Source of the DNA: Actinobacteria bacterium UBA4426
GTDB lineage: Bacteria > Actinomycetota > Actinomycetes > S36-B12
Direction: 5' to 3'
Assembly (NCBI GenBank): GCA_002390705.1
Contig: DGQA01000031.1
Location: 24,309 to 88,308 of the forward strand
Length of the DNA: 64,000 nucleotides
A program made the position numbers and the translations under genes. A model generated the notes under the pieces. That model made no database searches. It was not told the origin of the DNA and worked only from the letters and a program-made list of their open reading frames with translations. Shown piece after piece: positions 17,621 through 26,593 of this stretch; the stretch's first letter is position 1, and the number at the start of each line of letters is the position of its first letter.

Positions 17621-18715
17621 ATGAGTGCACAATCCGGCGGAGAGATCCGTGTAGCAATTGTTGGTGTTGGAAACTGTGCTACATCCTTGATCCAAGGTGT
17701 GGAGTACTACAAGAATGCCAAGGCTGATGAGTTTATCCCCGGACTCATGCACGTTCAGTTTGGCCCCTACCACGTGAGTGACGTTAAATTCGTTGTTGCC
17801 TTTGATGTTGACTCCAAAAAAGTCGGCCTCGACCTCGCCGATGCAATCGGTGCATCTGAGAACAACACAATTAAGTTGTGTGACGTCCCCACTACCGGCG
17901 TCACAGTGTCACGTGGCCACACACTGGATGGACTTGGTAAGTACTACCGGGAAACCATCACCGAGTCTGACGCTGACGAGGTAGACGTGGTTCAGGCTCT
18001 CAAAGACGCACAGGTCGATATTGTTGTGTGTTACCTACCCGTTGGTTCAGAAGATGCGGCCAAGTTCTACGCACAATGCGCAATTGATGCGGGTTGCGGA
18101 TTTGTTAACGCCCTACCTGTCTTTATTGCTGGCACACCCGAGTGGGCTAAGAAGTTTGAAGATGCCGGTCTGCCGATTGTTGGTGACGACATTAAAAGCC
18201 AAGTAGGAGCAACAATTACCCATCGCGTACTGGCTAAATTGTTCGAAGACCGTGGAGTGATTGTCGACCGCACCTACCAACTCAATGTTGGTGGGAACAT
18301 GGACTTTAAGAACATGCTTGAGCGTGATCGCCTTGAATCTAAGAAGATTTCGAAGACCCAATCGGTGACTTCTCAGCTCTCACATGACCTAGGTGAGAGA
18401 AATGTTCATATCGGTCCTTCGGACTACATTGCCTGGCTTGATGACCGTAAATGGGCATTTGTTCGCCTTGAAGGTCGTGCATTCGGCGACGTCCCTTTGA
18501 ATCTTGAGTACAAGCTCGAGGTGTGGGATTCACCCAACAGTGCTGGCGTAATCATTGACGCTGTCCGTGCAGCGAAAATTGCTATGGATCGCAAGGTTGG
18601 TGGCCCGATTCTTTCGGCATCCAGCTATTTCATGAAATCACCGCCTGTCCAATACAGCGACTCAGATGCAAAGCAGGCCGTCGAAGACTTTATCGCCGGC
18701 ACCATCGAAAAATAG
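17621..18715 (+). CDS. ino1: Inositol-3-phosphate synthase
   Basis: Converts glucose-6-phosphate to 1L-myo-inositol-3-phosphate with NAD, the first step toward phosphatidylinositol and mycothiol in actinobacteria. The 364-residue length is that of the actinobacterial/archaeal type. The Rossmann motif [16 protein letters not shown] is near residue 12, with [15 protein letters not shown] and [12 protein letters not shown] of the active site further on. The start ATG follows GGAGAGG. It is coupled to the PadR gene upstream. Its presence suggests inositol lipids and mycothiol in this organism. Confidence 0.97.
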   Translation: MSAQSGGEIRVAIVGVGNCATSLIQGVEYYKNAKADEFIPGLMHVQFGPYHVSDVKFVVAFDVDSKKVGLDLADAIGASENNTIKLCDVPTTGVTVSRGHTLDGLGKYYRETITESDADEVDVVQALKDAQVDIVVCYLPVGSEDAAKFYAQCAIDAGCGFVNALPVFIAGTPEWAKKFEDAGLPIVGDDIKSQVGATITHRVLAKLFEDRGVIVDRTYQLNVGGNMDFKNMLERDRLESKKISKTQSVTSQLSHDLGERNVHIGPSDYIAWLDDRKWAFVRLEGRAFGDVPLNLEYKLEVWDSPNSAGVIIDAVRAAKIAMDRKVGGPILSASSYFMKSPPVQYSDSDAKQAVEDFIAGTIEK

Positions 18716-18743
18716 TTTTTCCGTAACAGGTAGCGTCGGCACC

Positions 18744-20024
18744 ATGCAGGCGCTACCGATTGTTCGGGAGCTGCTTCACAGGAAAGATTTTCGGGCGCTT
18801 TACAGCACCAGGTTAGTTGGTCAGTTCGGGGACGGTTTCTTCCAAGCAGCCCTTGCCTCATTCGTTCTTTTTTCACCAGAGCGTGAACCGAATGCCGCCG
18901 CAATCGCCGTGGCATTCGGTATTTTACTACTTCCTTATTCCTTGATCGGTCCGTTTGCCGGAGTCTTTTTGGACAGATGGTCGCGCCGTAATATTTTAGT
19001 TCGAGCAAACCTACTCAAAGCTATACTCACGATTCCGGTAATCGCCGCCGTCCTTGTTGGTGATGAATCAGTTTTTCTTGGGTTTTCTGTTTTGGTGGTT
19101 CTTGGTGTAGGCAGATTTATTTTGGCAGGTTTATCCGCATCCCTGCCCCACGTTGTGGCCGGGAAAGAACTCATCACTGCAAATGCTTTGACACCTACTT
19201 CAGGAACGATTGCTTTCGTTATTGGTGCAACGACTGGTTTAGGAATCCGAGAAATATTTGGTGGTGGTGATCCTGGAAGTGTCGCACTCCTTCTATTTTC
19301 AATGGGCACATTTGTTTCGGCAGCTCTGATTTCCCGAACGTTTGGTGTCCTTGCTTTGGGGCCATCTCACCGATTGAGCCACACAATGGTGGAGTCGCTT
19401 CGAAGTGTCACCGGTGATCTAGCTTCCGGGGCTCGTACCCTGCACTCACACCCAAATGCTGCCAGGGCCTTAATGCTCGTTGTCATTAACCGGGTGTCAT
19501 TTGGGGTAATAATCAGCGGATCACTCTTGCTCCTGCGCAACACATTCCATCAGAGCATCAACGCCAATGCAGCCCTCGCAGACTTTGTGGTTCTCTCCGG
19601 TTGCGCGGCGACCGCAGCGCTCATCGCTGCGATTCTGACACCGTGGGTAACCCGGAAGATTGGGATTCCCCACTGGTCGGCAATCACCGTAGGCCAGGCC
19701 TCAATTGGCATGCTGATATTCGCTTTCGGTGCTTCTGGTCAAAACTTTCCGTTGCTGCTCCTCGCCGGATTTAGCCTCGGTTTCGCAGGTCAAGCGGTCA
19801 AAGTGTGCTCGGACACAGTGATTCAAAAACAAATCCCAGATACCAGCCTAGGTCGGGTATTTGCACTATTCGACATGAGTGTCAATGTTGCATTGGTTGT
19901 AGGAATTATCACGGTGGCGGTACTCTCTCCCGTAAATGGTGTTGCTCCGATCCTTTATCTGGGTGTTGGTGTCGGATTGGCGTTGGCTAGTTATTGGTAC
20001 TGGCGCACCGATCGCACCCACTAA
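18744..20024 (+). CDS. MFS transporter
   Basis: A 426-residue major facilitator with 12 predicted membrane segments. The N-terminus LVGQFGDGFFQAALASFVLF and the loop FLDRWSRRNILVRANLL (MFS motif A-like) resemble the MFS_3/enterobactin exporter-type family. The start is the ATG at 18744, since earlier in-frame starts lie inside ino1. It follows ino1 by 28 bp and may share its transcript. A hairpin with a T-run closes it at 20066-20089. The substrate is unknown. Confidence 0.85.
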   Translation: MQALPIVRELLHRKDFRALYSTRLVGQFGDGFFQAALASFVLFSPEREPNAAAIAVAFGILLLPYSLIGPFAGVFLDRWSRRNILVRANLLKAILTIPVIAAVLVGDESVFLGFSVLVVLGVGRFILAGLSASLPHVVAGKELITANALTPTSGTIAFVIGATTGLGIREIFGGGDPGSVALLLFSMGTFVSAALISRTFGVLALGPSHRLSHTMVESLRSVTGDLASGARTLHSHPNAARALMLVVINRVSFGVIISGSLLLLRNTFHQSINANAALADFVVLSGCAATAALIAAILTPWVTRKIGIPHWSAITVGQASIGMLIFAFGASGQNFPLLLLAGFSLGFAGQAVKVCSDTVIQKQIPDTSLGRVFALFDMSVNVALVVGIITVAVLSPVNGVAPILYLGVGVGLALASYWYWRTDRTH

Positions 20025-20065
20025 GCCACATGCAACTGTGACTTTAAAGTTCTCACCTATTTCTT

Positions 20066-20089
20066 CCTACAAGGTCGTGTAGGATTTTT
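20066..20089 (+). terminator. Hairpin plus T-run between the MFS gene and the next membrane-protein gene
   Basis: A perfect 6-bp stem CCTACA/TGTAGG with loop AGGTCG is followed by ATTTTTG. It looks like an intrinsic terminator for the MFS gene. Its 3' arm also contains the AGGA that would be the SD of the gene starting at 20092, so it could hide that ribosome site in a read-through transcript. Confidence 0.55.
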
Positions 20090-20091
20090 GT

Positions 20092-21360
20092 ATGTCCAGT
20101 ACAGCTACAGACCAGTATCAGCGCAGTCCAGTGACACGGGATCGAGTCCGTCCGCGAACTATTTTCTCGGTCATAGTTTTCGTGCTCGCAACGGTTCTCA
20201 CTCCTGTAGCTGTTGCCGGGAACTGGGCTCACACCACAATTTTGGATACCGAGCGGTACATCGAAACCGTTGGTCCAATTGCTAGTAGCCCTGAAGTACA
20301 AGAAGCTTTCGCCGGTATTGTCACCGACGCAATCGTGGACCAGATTGATACTGAGTCACTGGTGGGTGACTTCCTCGGTGGAATTCTACCGAGCAACCCG
20401 TTAACCGATCGACTTGCCGGACCCTTAGCAACCGGGATTAATGGTTTGATCGGTCAAGCCGTTGACTCTTTCGTTTCTTCCGATTTATTCACCAACGCGT
20501 GGATAAAACTCAACACCGCAGCCCAAAAAGGCCTGGTTGCGATCTTAAAAAATGAGCCAAGTGGTCCAATCGAGATTCAGGGCGACGACGTGGTCTTAAA
20601 TCTCGACACAATCATTGAGCTTGCCCAACAAAGATTAGTCGATGAGGGGATTTCGTTCGCTGCCAATATCACTATTCCACCCACGGACAAGCAATTTGTG
20701 TTGATGACCGCTCCAGCTTTAAATCAGGCCCGAATTTTCTATTCGTTCTCAGCACCAATTCTCACTTGGGTCTTAGTGATAGTGGCAGCAATGTTCGTGC
20801 TCGCAATTTTGCTCGCTCGCCGGAGAGCGCGGACAACGGTTGCCGTGGGAATTGCAGTTCTTGGTTCATCCCTTGTGCTGTACGCCATGATTACTTTTGG
20901 TGAAGGAATAGTCACTAATCAATTTGAGGGTAGTGTCTTTGAGGGTGCAGTGGTCGTTGTCTACCAAAACTTCCTGAACTATCTTGTTTCAGGATTACAA
21001 GCCTTACTCGCCCTTAGTGTGATCGTGATTGCGGGCGGTTGGCTGGCTGGTCGAACTAACTCTGCAAATTACGTGCGCGGCCTCCTCACACGCGGCCTCA
21101 CGGGGATTGCCGATCACACTGGTTGGGATACGGGAGTGAAGCTCTCGCCATACGCCCCGATTATCCGCTGGGTTATTGTGTGTACTTGGTTGTTCGTGCT
21201 ACTCGGTAGCACGCTCCTTGGCACCTTTAATGGGGTTTTATTCACACTACTTATCGCGGCAGTATGGACCGGGTTGGAGATCCTTATCCGCGCTCGGACC
21301 ACCAAAGAAGAAGCCGTTCCTGAGCCAGTTGAGGTGCCAAAGGCCCCTGATCAAGCCTGA
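20092..21360 (+). CDS. Actinobacterial integral membrane protein of unknown function
   Basis: 422 residues. An N-terminal membrane segment (about 23-43) leads into an extracytoplasmic region of about 190 residues (WAHTTILDTERYIETVGPIASSPEVQ and a Gly/Ile-rich helical stretch). Four to five further membrane segments and a charged cytosolic tail follow. Similar proteins with the DTERYVETVAPLA-type motif are common in actinobacteria, but no function is known to me. The ATG at 20092 has AGGA 7 nt upstream, inside a hairpin. Its 3' end overlaps the convergent cca gene by 77 bp. Confidence 0.8.
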   Translation: MSSTATDQYQRSPVTRDRVRPRTIFSVIVFVLATVLTPVAVAGNWAHTTILDTERYIETVGPIASSPEVQEAFAGIVTDAIVDQIDTESLVGDFLGGILPSNPLTDRLAGPLATGINGLIGQAVDSFVSSDLFTNAWIKLNTAAQKGLVAILKNEPSGPIEIQGDDVVLNLDTIIELAQQRLVDEGISFAANITIPPTDKQFVLMTAPALNQARIFYSFSAPILTWVLVIVAAMFVLAILLARRRARTTVAVGIAVLGSSLVLYAMITFGEGIVTNQFEGSVFEGAVVVVYQNFLNYLVSGLQALLALSVIVIAGGWLAGRTNSANYVRGLLTRGLTGIADHTGWDTGVKLSPYAPIIRWVIVCTWLFVLLGSTLLGTFNGVLFTLLIAAVWTGLEILIRARTTKEEAVPEPVEVPKAPDQA

Positions 21361-22717
21361 GTTCCAAAAGAAACTTGTATGCTTCCCCCACTTCACGGCC
21401 GGGTCCGATTCCTAGGATTTCCATAATCTGGGCACCGTTGAGGTCAGGTCTGATCGAGTCGAGTTCTTCTTGTTCCTGTAGGTCAGCAATCCGTTGCTCT
21501 AAGCCGTCATAGGCTTTTTGTAACGCTTCAGCCCGGCGTTTATTGCGGGTAGTTGAGTCAGCTCGAGTCAATTTGTGGAGTCGACTCAGAAGTGGCCCGG
21601 CGTCACGCACGTACCGGCGAACAGCTGAGTCACTCCATTCACCGGTGCCGTATCCATGAAAACGTAGATGTAATTCCACCAGTTGCGAGACCGCGTCAAT
21701 TTGTTCGTTACTAAAGCGTAGTGCTTTCATTCGCTTCTTTGTCATGCGAGCGCCCACCGCCTCATGGTGGTGAAAAGAAACTCTGCCATCAGACTCGAAT
21801 TTGCGGGTTTTAGGTTTTCCTATGTCGTGTAACAGCGCTGCCATCCGCAGGATTAAGTCACCTGGCAGTTGCGGTTCGTGTCCATTTTCCAAATCAATTG
21901 CCTGCTCCAGAACTTTGAGTGTGTGTTCATACACATCTTTGTGGTGGTGGTGTTCATCTTCTTCCAATTGTAAGAGTGGTAATTCCGGTAGTACGTATCC
22001 AGCCAACCCTGTTTCCACCATGACCGTTAAACCAACTCGGGGGTGATTAGACATGACGATCTTGATCAACTCTTCACGGATTCGCTCAGCCGAGACAATG
22101 TCAAGCCGTGATGCCATCTCGCGCATTGCATCAATTACGTCAGCCGCAATAGAAAACTGTAGTTGGGAGGCAAAACGTGCCGCCCGCAGCATTCGTAGGG
22201 GATCGTCTGAAAATGACTGTATTGGTGTGAAAGGTGTTCGTAGGATCTTTTTTTCTAAATCTTTTAAACCTTCAAACAGATCCACAAACTCCAATGTGGG
22301 AAGTATTAATGCCATTGCATTTACCGTGAAGTCACGGCGTCCAAGGTCAGCCGCTAATTCAGATCCAAACTCAACATCGGGCTTGCGGGAATCTGCATTG
22401 TAATTTTCACTGCGGTAGGTAGTGATCTCAATTTGGCGTTCATCCTTACTTGCACTAATTGTGCCAAATGCGATTCCGGTGTCCCACGATTTTTCAGCCC
22501 AACCATCCAACAGGCGTTGAATCTGGCTTGGTTCCGCGCTCGTGGTGAAGTCAAGATCGGCTAACGGGGAGGTTCGGCTTAAAAAAGCATCCCGAACCGG
22601 GCCGCCAACCAAGGCAAGTTCATGGCCAGCATTGTGGAAAAGGGTGCCCAATTCATAGAGCAGGCCCGCGACTGGGGCTAGGCTCTCGAGCGCTTGGCGT
22701 TGTAAGGAAGTGGACAC
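21284..22717 (-). CDS. cca: CCA tRNA nucleotidyltransferase
   Basis: Adds or repairs the 3' CCA of tRNAs; at least the tRNA-Ala in this window lacks an encoded CCA. The 477 residues comprise a nucleotidyltransferase head with LVGGPVRDAFL and DLDFTT (catalytic Asp pair), a RRDFTVNAMA motif, RMLRAARFASQL, and an HD domain with HHHHKDVYEHTL and ALLHDIGKP. The start is a GTG at 22717. It is the homologue of mycobacterial Rv3907c (pcnA) and sits divergent from the DUF6049 gene, as there. It overlaps the convergent membrane-protein gene by 77 bp. Confidence 0.95.
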   Translation of the reverse strand: MSTSLQRQALESLAPVAGLLYELGTLFHNAGHELALVGGPVRDAFLSRTSPLADLDFTTSAEPSQIQRLLDGWAEKSWDTGIAFGTISASKDERQIEITTYRSENYNADSRKPDVEFGSELAADLGRRDFTVNAMALILPTLEFVDLFEGLKDLEKKILRTPFTPIQSFSDDPLRMLRAARFASQLQFSIAADVIDAMREMASRLDIVSAERIREELIKIVMSNHPRVGLTVMVETGLAGYVLPELPLLQLEEDEHHHHKDVYEHTLKVLEQAIDLENGHEPQLPGDLILRMAALLHDIGKPKTRKFESDGRVSFHHHEAVGARMTKKRMKALRFSNEQIDAVSQLVELHLRFHGYGTGEWSDSAVRRYVRDAGPLLSRLHKLTRADSTTRNKRRAEALQKAYDGLEQRIADLQEQEELDSIRPDLNGAQIMEILGIGPGREVGEAYKFLLELRLDQGPLAPQLAQERLLLWWSERG

Positions 22718-22758
22718 GGCAACTAAGGTTACCCACCCGGAGCGTTTATCCTCACTAC

Positions 22759-24933
22759 ATGGTGTTTTTGAGCGACCGAACCCGCTCTTGGCACAGGTCT
22801 GCGTTGGTTATCTCTTTTTTAGTGTCAACTTTTGGATTAATGGGCCTTGGGTTGTCTCCCGCAGCAGCTGACCCCACCGGGTCAGTACTCGCCGTTGTGG
22901 TCGATCGTATTACTCCCATTTCCCCGCAACCCGGTGACACATTACGAATCTCGGGAAAGTTGCTTAATTCTTCGGATTCGGTCTTGACCAAGATATCCGC
23001 CCGCTTAGGAATCTCAGCTAGTCCCATTGAGAAGCGGGCCCAGATCGCACAGCAATCAGAACTTGAGCTCAACCCGGAAGCCGAGCCGATTGACTACTTC
23101 TTGAACAAAACCAAAGTCCTCCTCAGTGATGCACTTCAGCCGGGTGATGGGGCAAACTTTGAGGTAAGCATCCCGGTCAACGACCTACCCCTTGGGCGAG
23201 ACGGGGTGTACGCACTAATGGTGGAAGTGCTCGGTGCTGATGGTTCGGGGAACGTGCGACGTCAGGGTGGTTTTCGCACCTTTATACCGTGGATGGGTCC
23301 GGACTCAAACCCCATCGACTTAGTCTGGCTGTGGCCACTTATCGACTACCCAGCCCAGGAAGCCAACAAGGTTTTATTAAATGACGAGGTCCCTCGATCA
23401 TTGGCTCCCGGTGGTCGATTGGATTCCCTGCTCACGGTCGGCGCCGATAATGTAGACAAGGTAAGTTGGGTCGCTGATCCGCAGCTGCTTCAAGTCTCCC
23501 AGGATATGGCTCGTGGTTATCAAGTCCGTAACGGTCAGTCACTTTCGGTTGGTGATCTTTCTACTCAATCGGGTCAGTGGATATCCCGGTTGACAGAGGC
23601 CCTCCTCGCTAGTCAAGATTTTGATTCTGTGAAATCGGGGAAGAATGATCGGTTACCACTGTGGGTGACCCCATACGCTGATATTGATGCTGGAGCAGTA
23701 ACCGCAGCCGGAATGGGAACCAATGTTGTCCGTTCCACCACCATGGCCACAGGCGTTGCATCTAATGTTTTGGGACAGGCCGTCAGCGGAACTTTGTATT
23801 GGGCACCAAGTGGGAGGCTGAATAAGGAAACTGGTGACCTACTTGCATCAAGTGGTGTTCGCACAGTAATCCTTCGCGCGAACGCACTGCCCCCATCACA
23901 ACCAAATACGATTTCAACCGGTCTCGGAGTGCTGGGAACAACCTACAATGGCATGAACGCAGTATTGGTCGATCCAGGTTTGAGCGCAACACTGAGTCTT
24001 AATCAGTCTTCTCAATCAAATGCGATTTTGATGCGTCAGCGATTTCTTGCCGAAACGGCATTAATGAGTCAACTTATTCGTGAAGATGCACCTTCACGAA
24101 TTATCGTGGCCGGACCACGGGACATTCGGTGGAATCCTTCACCCGAAGCCCTGAACGCCCTCCTGAGTGCAACGGGGTCTGTTCCTTGGCTGCAATCTGC
24201 ATCTCTTTCAGACCTACTGATCGAAAACAGCACCGCAATTGCCCGCAAACGCGGTGGCTACGGCCCTAAAGCTCAAAAAGCCGAGTTACCGTCTGCCTAT
24301 TTGAAAAGAGTCCAAAGGGCAAGTGATGAACTTGCCGCGTTAACGGCAGTACTTGATAACCCCCTTGGTATAACGCGCCCATATGCAGAAGCAATTTTAC
24401 GAGCGCAATCAAGTGCTTGGCGGGTTGATCCTGCTACAGGTGAAGAATTAATTTCTAGTATTACCTCAAGTTTACAAGATCAAACTGACAAAGTTTATGC
24501 GCTTTCACAAGGAACCATCACCCTCTCGGGTGAAAGTGGTCTCGTGCCCGTGACTATCGCAAATGATCTTGACCGTTCCGTCACCATAGGTGTGCAACTG
24601 CGTGGAGATCCCCGTGCTCGTTTAAAAAGTGAGCCACTCTACGAAATCACTATCGAACCGGGAAAAAAGGTCAGTGTTGAACTTGCAGCGACGATTGTTG
24701 GAGGTCGCGCTTTGAGTGCTGGTGTCCAATTACTCACGCCTGAAGGCCAAAAATTTGGGCGTGTGGCTCAGATCGATTTGGTGTCAACCGCGTATGCCCG
24801 TGCTGCAGGCTGGGTGATCGGCGCCGCTTTCGTTGCCATTGTGCTTTTCGTTGTCGTAGGGATTACCCGGCGAGTTCACAAGGTGGCTACCAATGCACGG
24901 TCGGATTCACAGAAGAATGACCCATATGTCTGA
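22759..24933 (+). CDS. Secreted/membrane-anchored DUF6049 family protein
   Basis: 724 residues with a signal peptide (about 1-37, ending LGLSPAAA-D), a large extracytoplasmic part with beta-sandwich-like repeats (GDTLRISGKLLNSSD; RDGVYALMVEVLG; SGLVPVTIANDLDRSV) and a C-terminal membrane anchor (about 690-712) with a short basic tail. It corresponds in place to Rv3909 of M. tuberculosis, between the CCA enzyme and murJ. The function is unknown, but the conserved coupling with murJ (8-bp overlap) suggests a role in envelope assembly. Divergent from cca. Confidence 0.85.
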   Translation: MVFLSDRTRSWHRSALVISFLVSTFGLMGLGLSPAAADPTGSVLAVVVDRITPISPQPGDTLRISGKLLNSSDSVLTKISARLGISASPIEKRAQIAQQSELELNPEAEPIDYFLNKTKVLLSDALQPGDGANFEVSIPVNDLPLGRDGVYALMVEVLGADGSGNVRRQGGFRTFIPWMGPDSNPIDLVWLWPLIDYPAQEANKVLLNDEVPRSLAPGGRLDSLLTVGADNVDKVSWVADPQLLQVSQDMARGYQVRNGQSLSVGDLSTQSGQWISRLTEALLASQDFDSVKSGKNDRLPLWVTPYADIDAGAVTAAGMGTNVVRSTTMATGVASNVLGQAVSGTLYWAPSGRLNKETGDLLASSGVRTVILRANALPPSQPNTISTGLGVLGTTYNGMNAVLVDPGLSATLSLNQSSQSNAILMRQRFLAETALMSQLIREDAPSRIIVAGPRDIRWNPSPEALNALLSATGSVPWLQSASLSDLLIENSTAIARKRGGYGPKAQKAELPSAYLKRVQRASDELAALTAVLDNPLGITRPYAEAILRAQSSAWRVDPATGEELISSITSSLQDQTDKVYALSQGTITLSGESGLVPVTIANDLDRSVTIGVQLRGDPRARLKSEPLYEITIEPGKKVSVELAATIVGGRALSAGVQLLTPEGQKFGRVAQIDLVSTAYARAAGWVIGAAFVAIVLFVVVGITRRVHKVATNARSDSQKNDPYV

Positions 24934-26593
24934 GCGAGCGTTACTCGGTCCCAGCACCGTTATGGCAGTGGGAACCGTTACCTCACGAGTCACCGGGGTG
25001 GCGCGCGACATCACCATGACGGCCGCGTTGGGGTTCTTTCTGGTATCTGATGCATTTTCACTTGGTAACTCATTACCTAACATGATTTATATTCTGGTGA
25101 TTGGTGGTGCGCTTAACGCGGTATTCATCCCACAACTTGTTCGTAAAATGAAAGATGACGCAGATGGCGGCCGCGCCTACGCAGATCGTTTGATCACCCT
25201 CACCGCAATTACTCTTTTTTTCCTGTCAGTCTTAGCAATTGTTATGGCCCCTCTTATTGTCGCGGTTTACACGCCAAGTGACTACCCGAAAAATGAATTT
25301 GATTTGGCCGTCGCGTTTACGCGTTTATGTTTACCGCAAATATTTTTCTATGGAATTTACACAATGTTCAGTCAAGTGTTGAACACCAGGGGAAAATTCG
25401 GTGCACCAATGTTCGCACCGATCGCCAACAATATTGTCGCGATTTCTACTTTCTTGTTATTCATCTATTTCGCTGGAACCGCTGCTGCCGCAGAAGGAAA
25501 CCTGTCGTCGGGTCAGGTGTGGCTGTTGGGATTGGGAACAACCTTGGGTGTTGTTGCCCAAGCGCTAATTTTGATACCTGTTCTCATTCGAGCCGGTTAC
25601 ATGTGGCGGCCACGTTTTGATTTGCGTGGCCACGGTCTGGGTAAAGCTGGGAAACTTGCGGTGTGGACAATCGGGCTCGTACTGGTAAATCAATTGACAT
25701 ACATCGTGATCACCCGACTTGCTGCCCAGGCGAATGTCAACGCGGCCGCCCAAGAAGTTGTTGCTGCCGGGTTAACCACCTACCAAAAAGCACACTTAGT
25801 GTTCATGCTCCCACACAGTGTCATCACCGTTTCTATCGTTACGGCTCTGCTTCCCGCTTTGAGTCGAGTAGCACACGCGGGGAAACTTTCGCAGGTTGGT
25901 CGTGATATTTCCGGCGCTTTGCGACTCGTGTCATTTTTTATCATTCCCGTCACTGCCATCCTGTTCGTAGTTGGGATTTCGGTGGCGGTCCTACTCTTTG
26001 GCTTTGGTGCGGCAACAACGCAGCAAGCTGAACTCATGGGTCAAGTAATTTCAATCTTCATGCTCGGCATGATTCCTTTTACACTTTTTTATGTGTTGTT
26101 GCGTGGTTACTACTCGCTAGAGGACACTAAAACTCCCTTCTTCATCACTGTGATTTTCTCCCTTGTTCTTTTGGTGTTGCTCGTCCCTTTCTTTAATAAC
26201 TTCACTGGTGGAGGCACACAAATTTCCTTTATGGCGGCCTGTTACAGCGGGTCCTACTGGGTTGGATTGCTCATCGCTTGGATTGTGTTGGCCCGTAAAC
26301 TTGGTGGATTGCAATCTGGGACCACAATTGCGTCGATTACCCGAATGGGGGTTGCTGGTCTTTTTTCGGTATTCGCAATGCTCCTCGCCCAAACCCAAAT
26401 CAATAATGCGATTTTTGGATCAAGTGAAAGTGTTGATCTGACTGACAAAATGAGTGTGCTGATTCGCTTAACTGTTGTTGTTTGTGTGGGGATAATTTCG
26501 TACCTTGTCACGGCTTGGATTTTTCGAGTACCGGAAATCACCCTTGCCTACCGTGTCATCCGTAAAAAACTAGGCTCTAAAGTAAAGTCGTGA
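24926..26593 (+). CDS. murJ: Lipid II flippase MurJ (MviN)
   Basis: Moves lipid II to the outer face of the membrane. 555 residues with about 14 membrane segments; family features are TVTSRVTGVARDI near the N-terminus and NTRGKFGAPMFAPIANNIV in the middle. The start chosen is the ATG at 24926, about 10 nt after AGAAG; the frame opens earlier, at 24893. It overlaps the DUF6049 gene by 8 bp and the pseudokinase gene by 4 bp (GTGA). In mycobacteria MurJ and the pseudokinase are one 1184-residue protein; here they are two genes. Confidence 0.93.
   Translation: MSERALLGPSTVMAVGTVTSRVTGVARDITMTAALGFFLVSDAFSLGNSLPNMIYILVIGGALNAVFIPQLVRKMKDDADGGRAYADRLITLTAITLFFLSVLAIVMAPLIVAVYTPSDYPKNEFDLAVAFTRLCLPQIFFYGIYTMFSQVLNTRGKFGAPMFAPIANNIVAISTFLLFIYFAGTAAAAEGNLSSGQVWLLGLGTTLGVVAQALILIPVLIRAGYMWRPRFDLRGHGLGKAGKLAVWTIGLVLVNQLTYIVITRLAAQANVNAAAQEVVAAGLTTYQKAHLVFMLPHSVITVSIVTALLPALSRVAHAGKLSQVGRDISGALRLVSFFIIPVTAILFVVGISVAVLLFGFGAATTQQAELMGQVISIFMLGMIPFTLFYVLLRGYYSLEDTKTPFFITVIFSLVLLVLLVPFFNNFTGGGTQISFMAACYSGSYWVGLLIAWIVLARKLGGLQSGTTIASITRMGVAGLFSVFAMLLAQTQINNAIFGSSESVDLTDKMSVLIRLTVVVCVGIISYLVTAWIFRVPEITLAYRVIRKKLGSKVKS

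Noticed and set aside
18666..18743. An N-terminal extension of the MFS transporter into ino1
   Set aside because: It overlaps ino1 by 50 bp. The ATG at 18744 begins the conserved MFS N-terminus.
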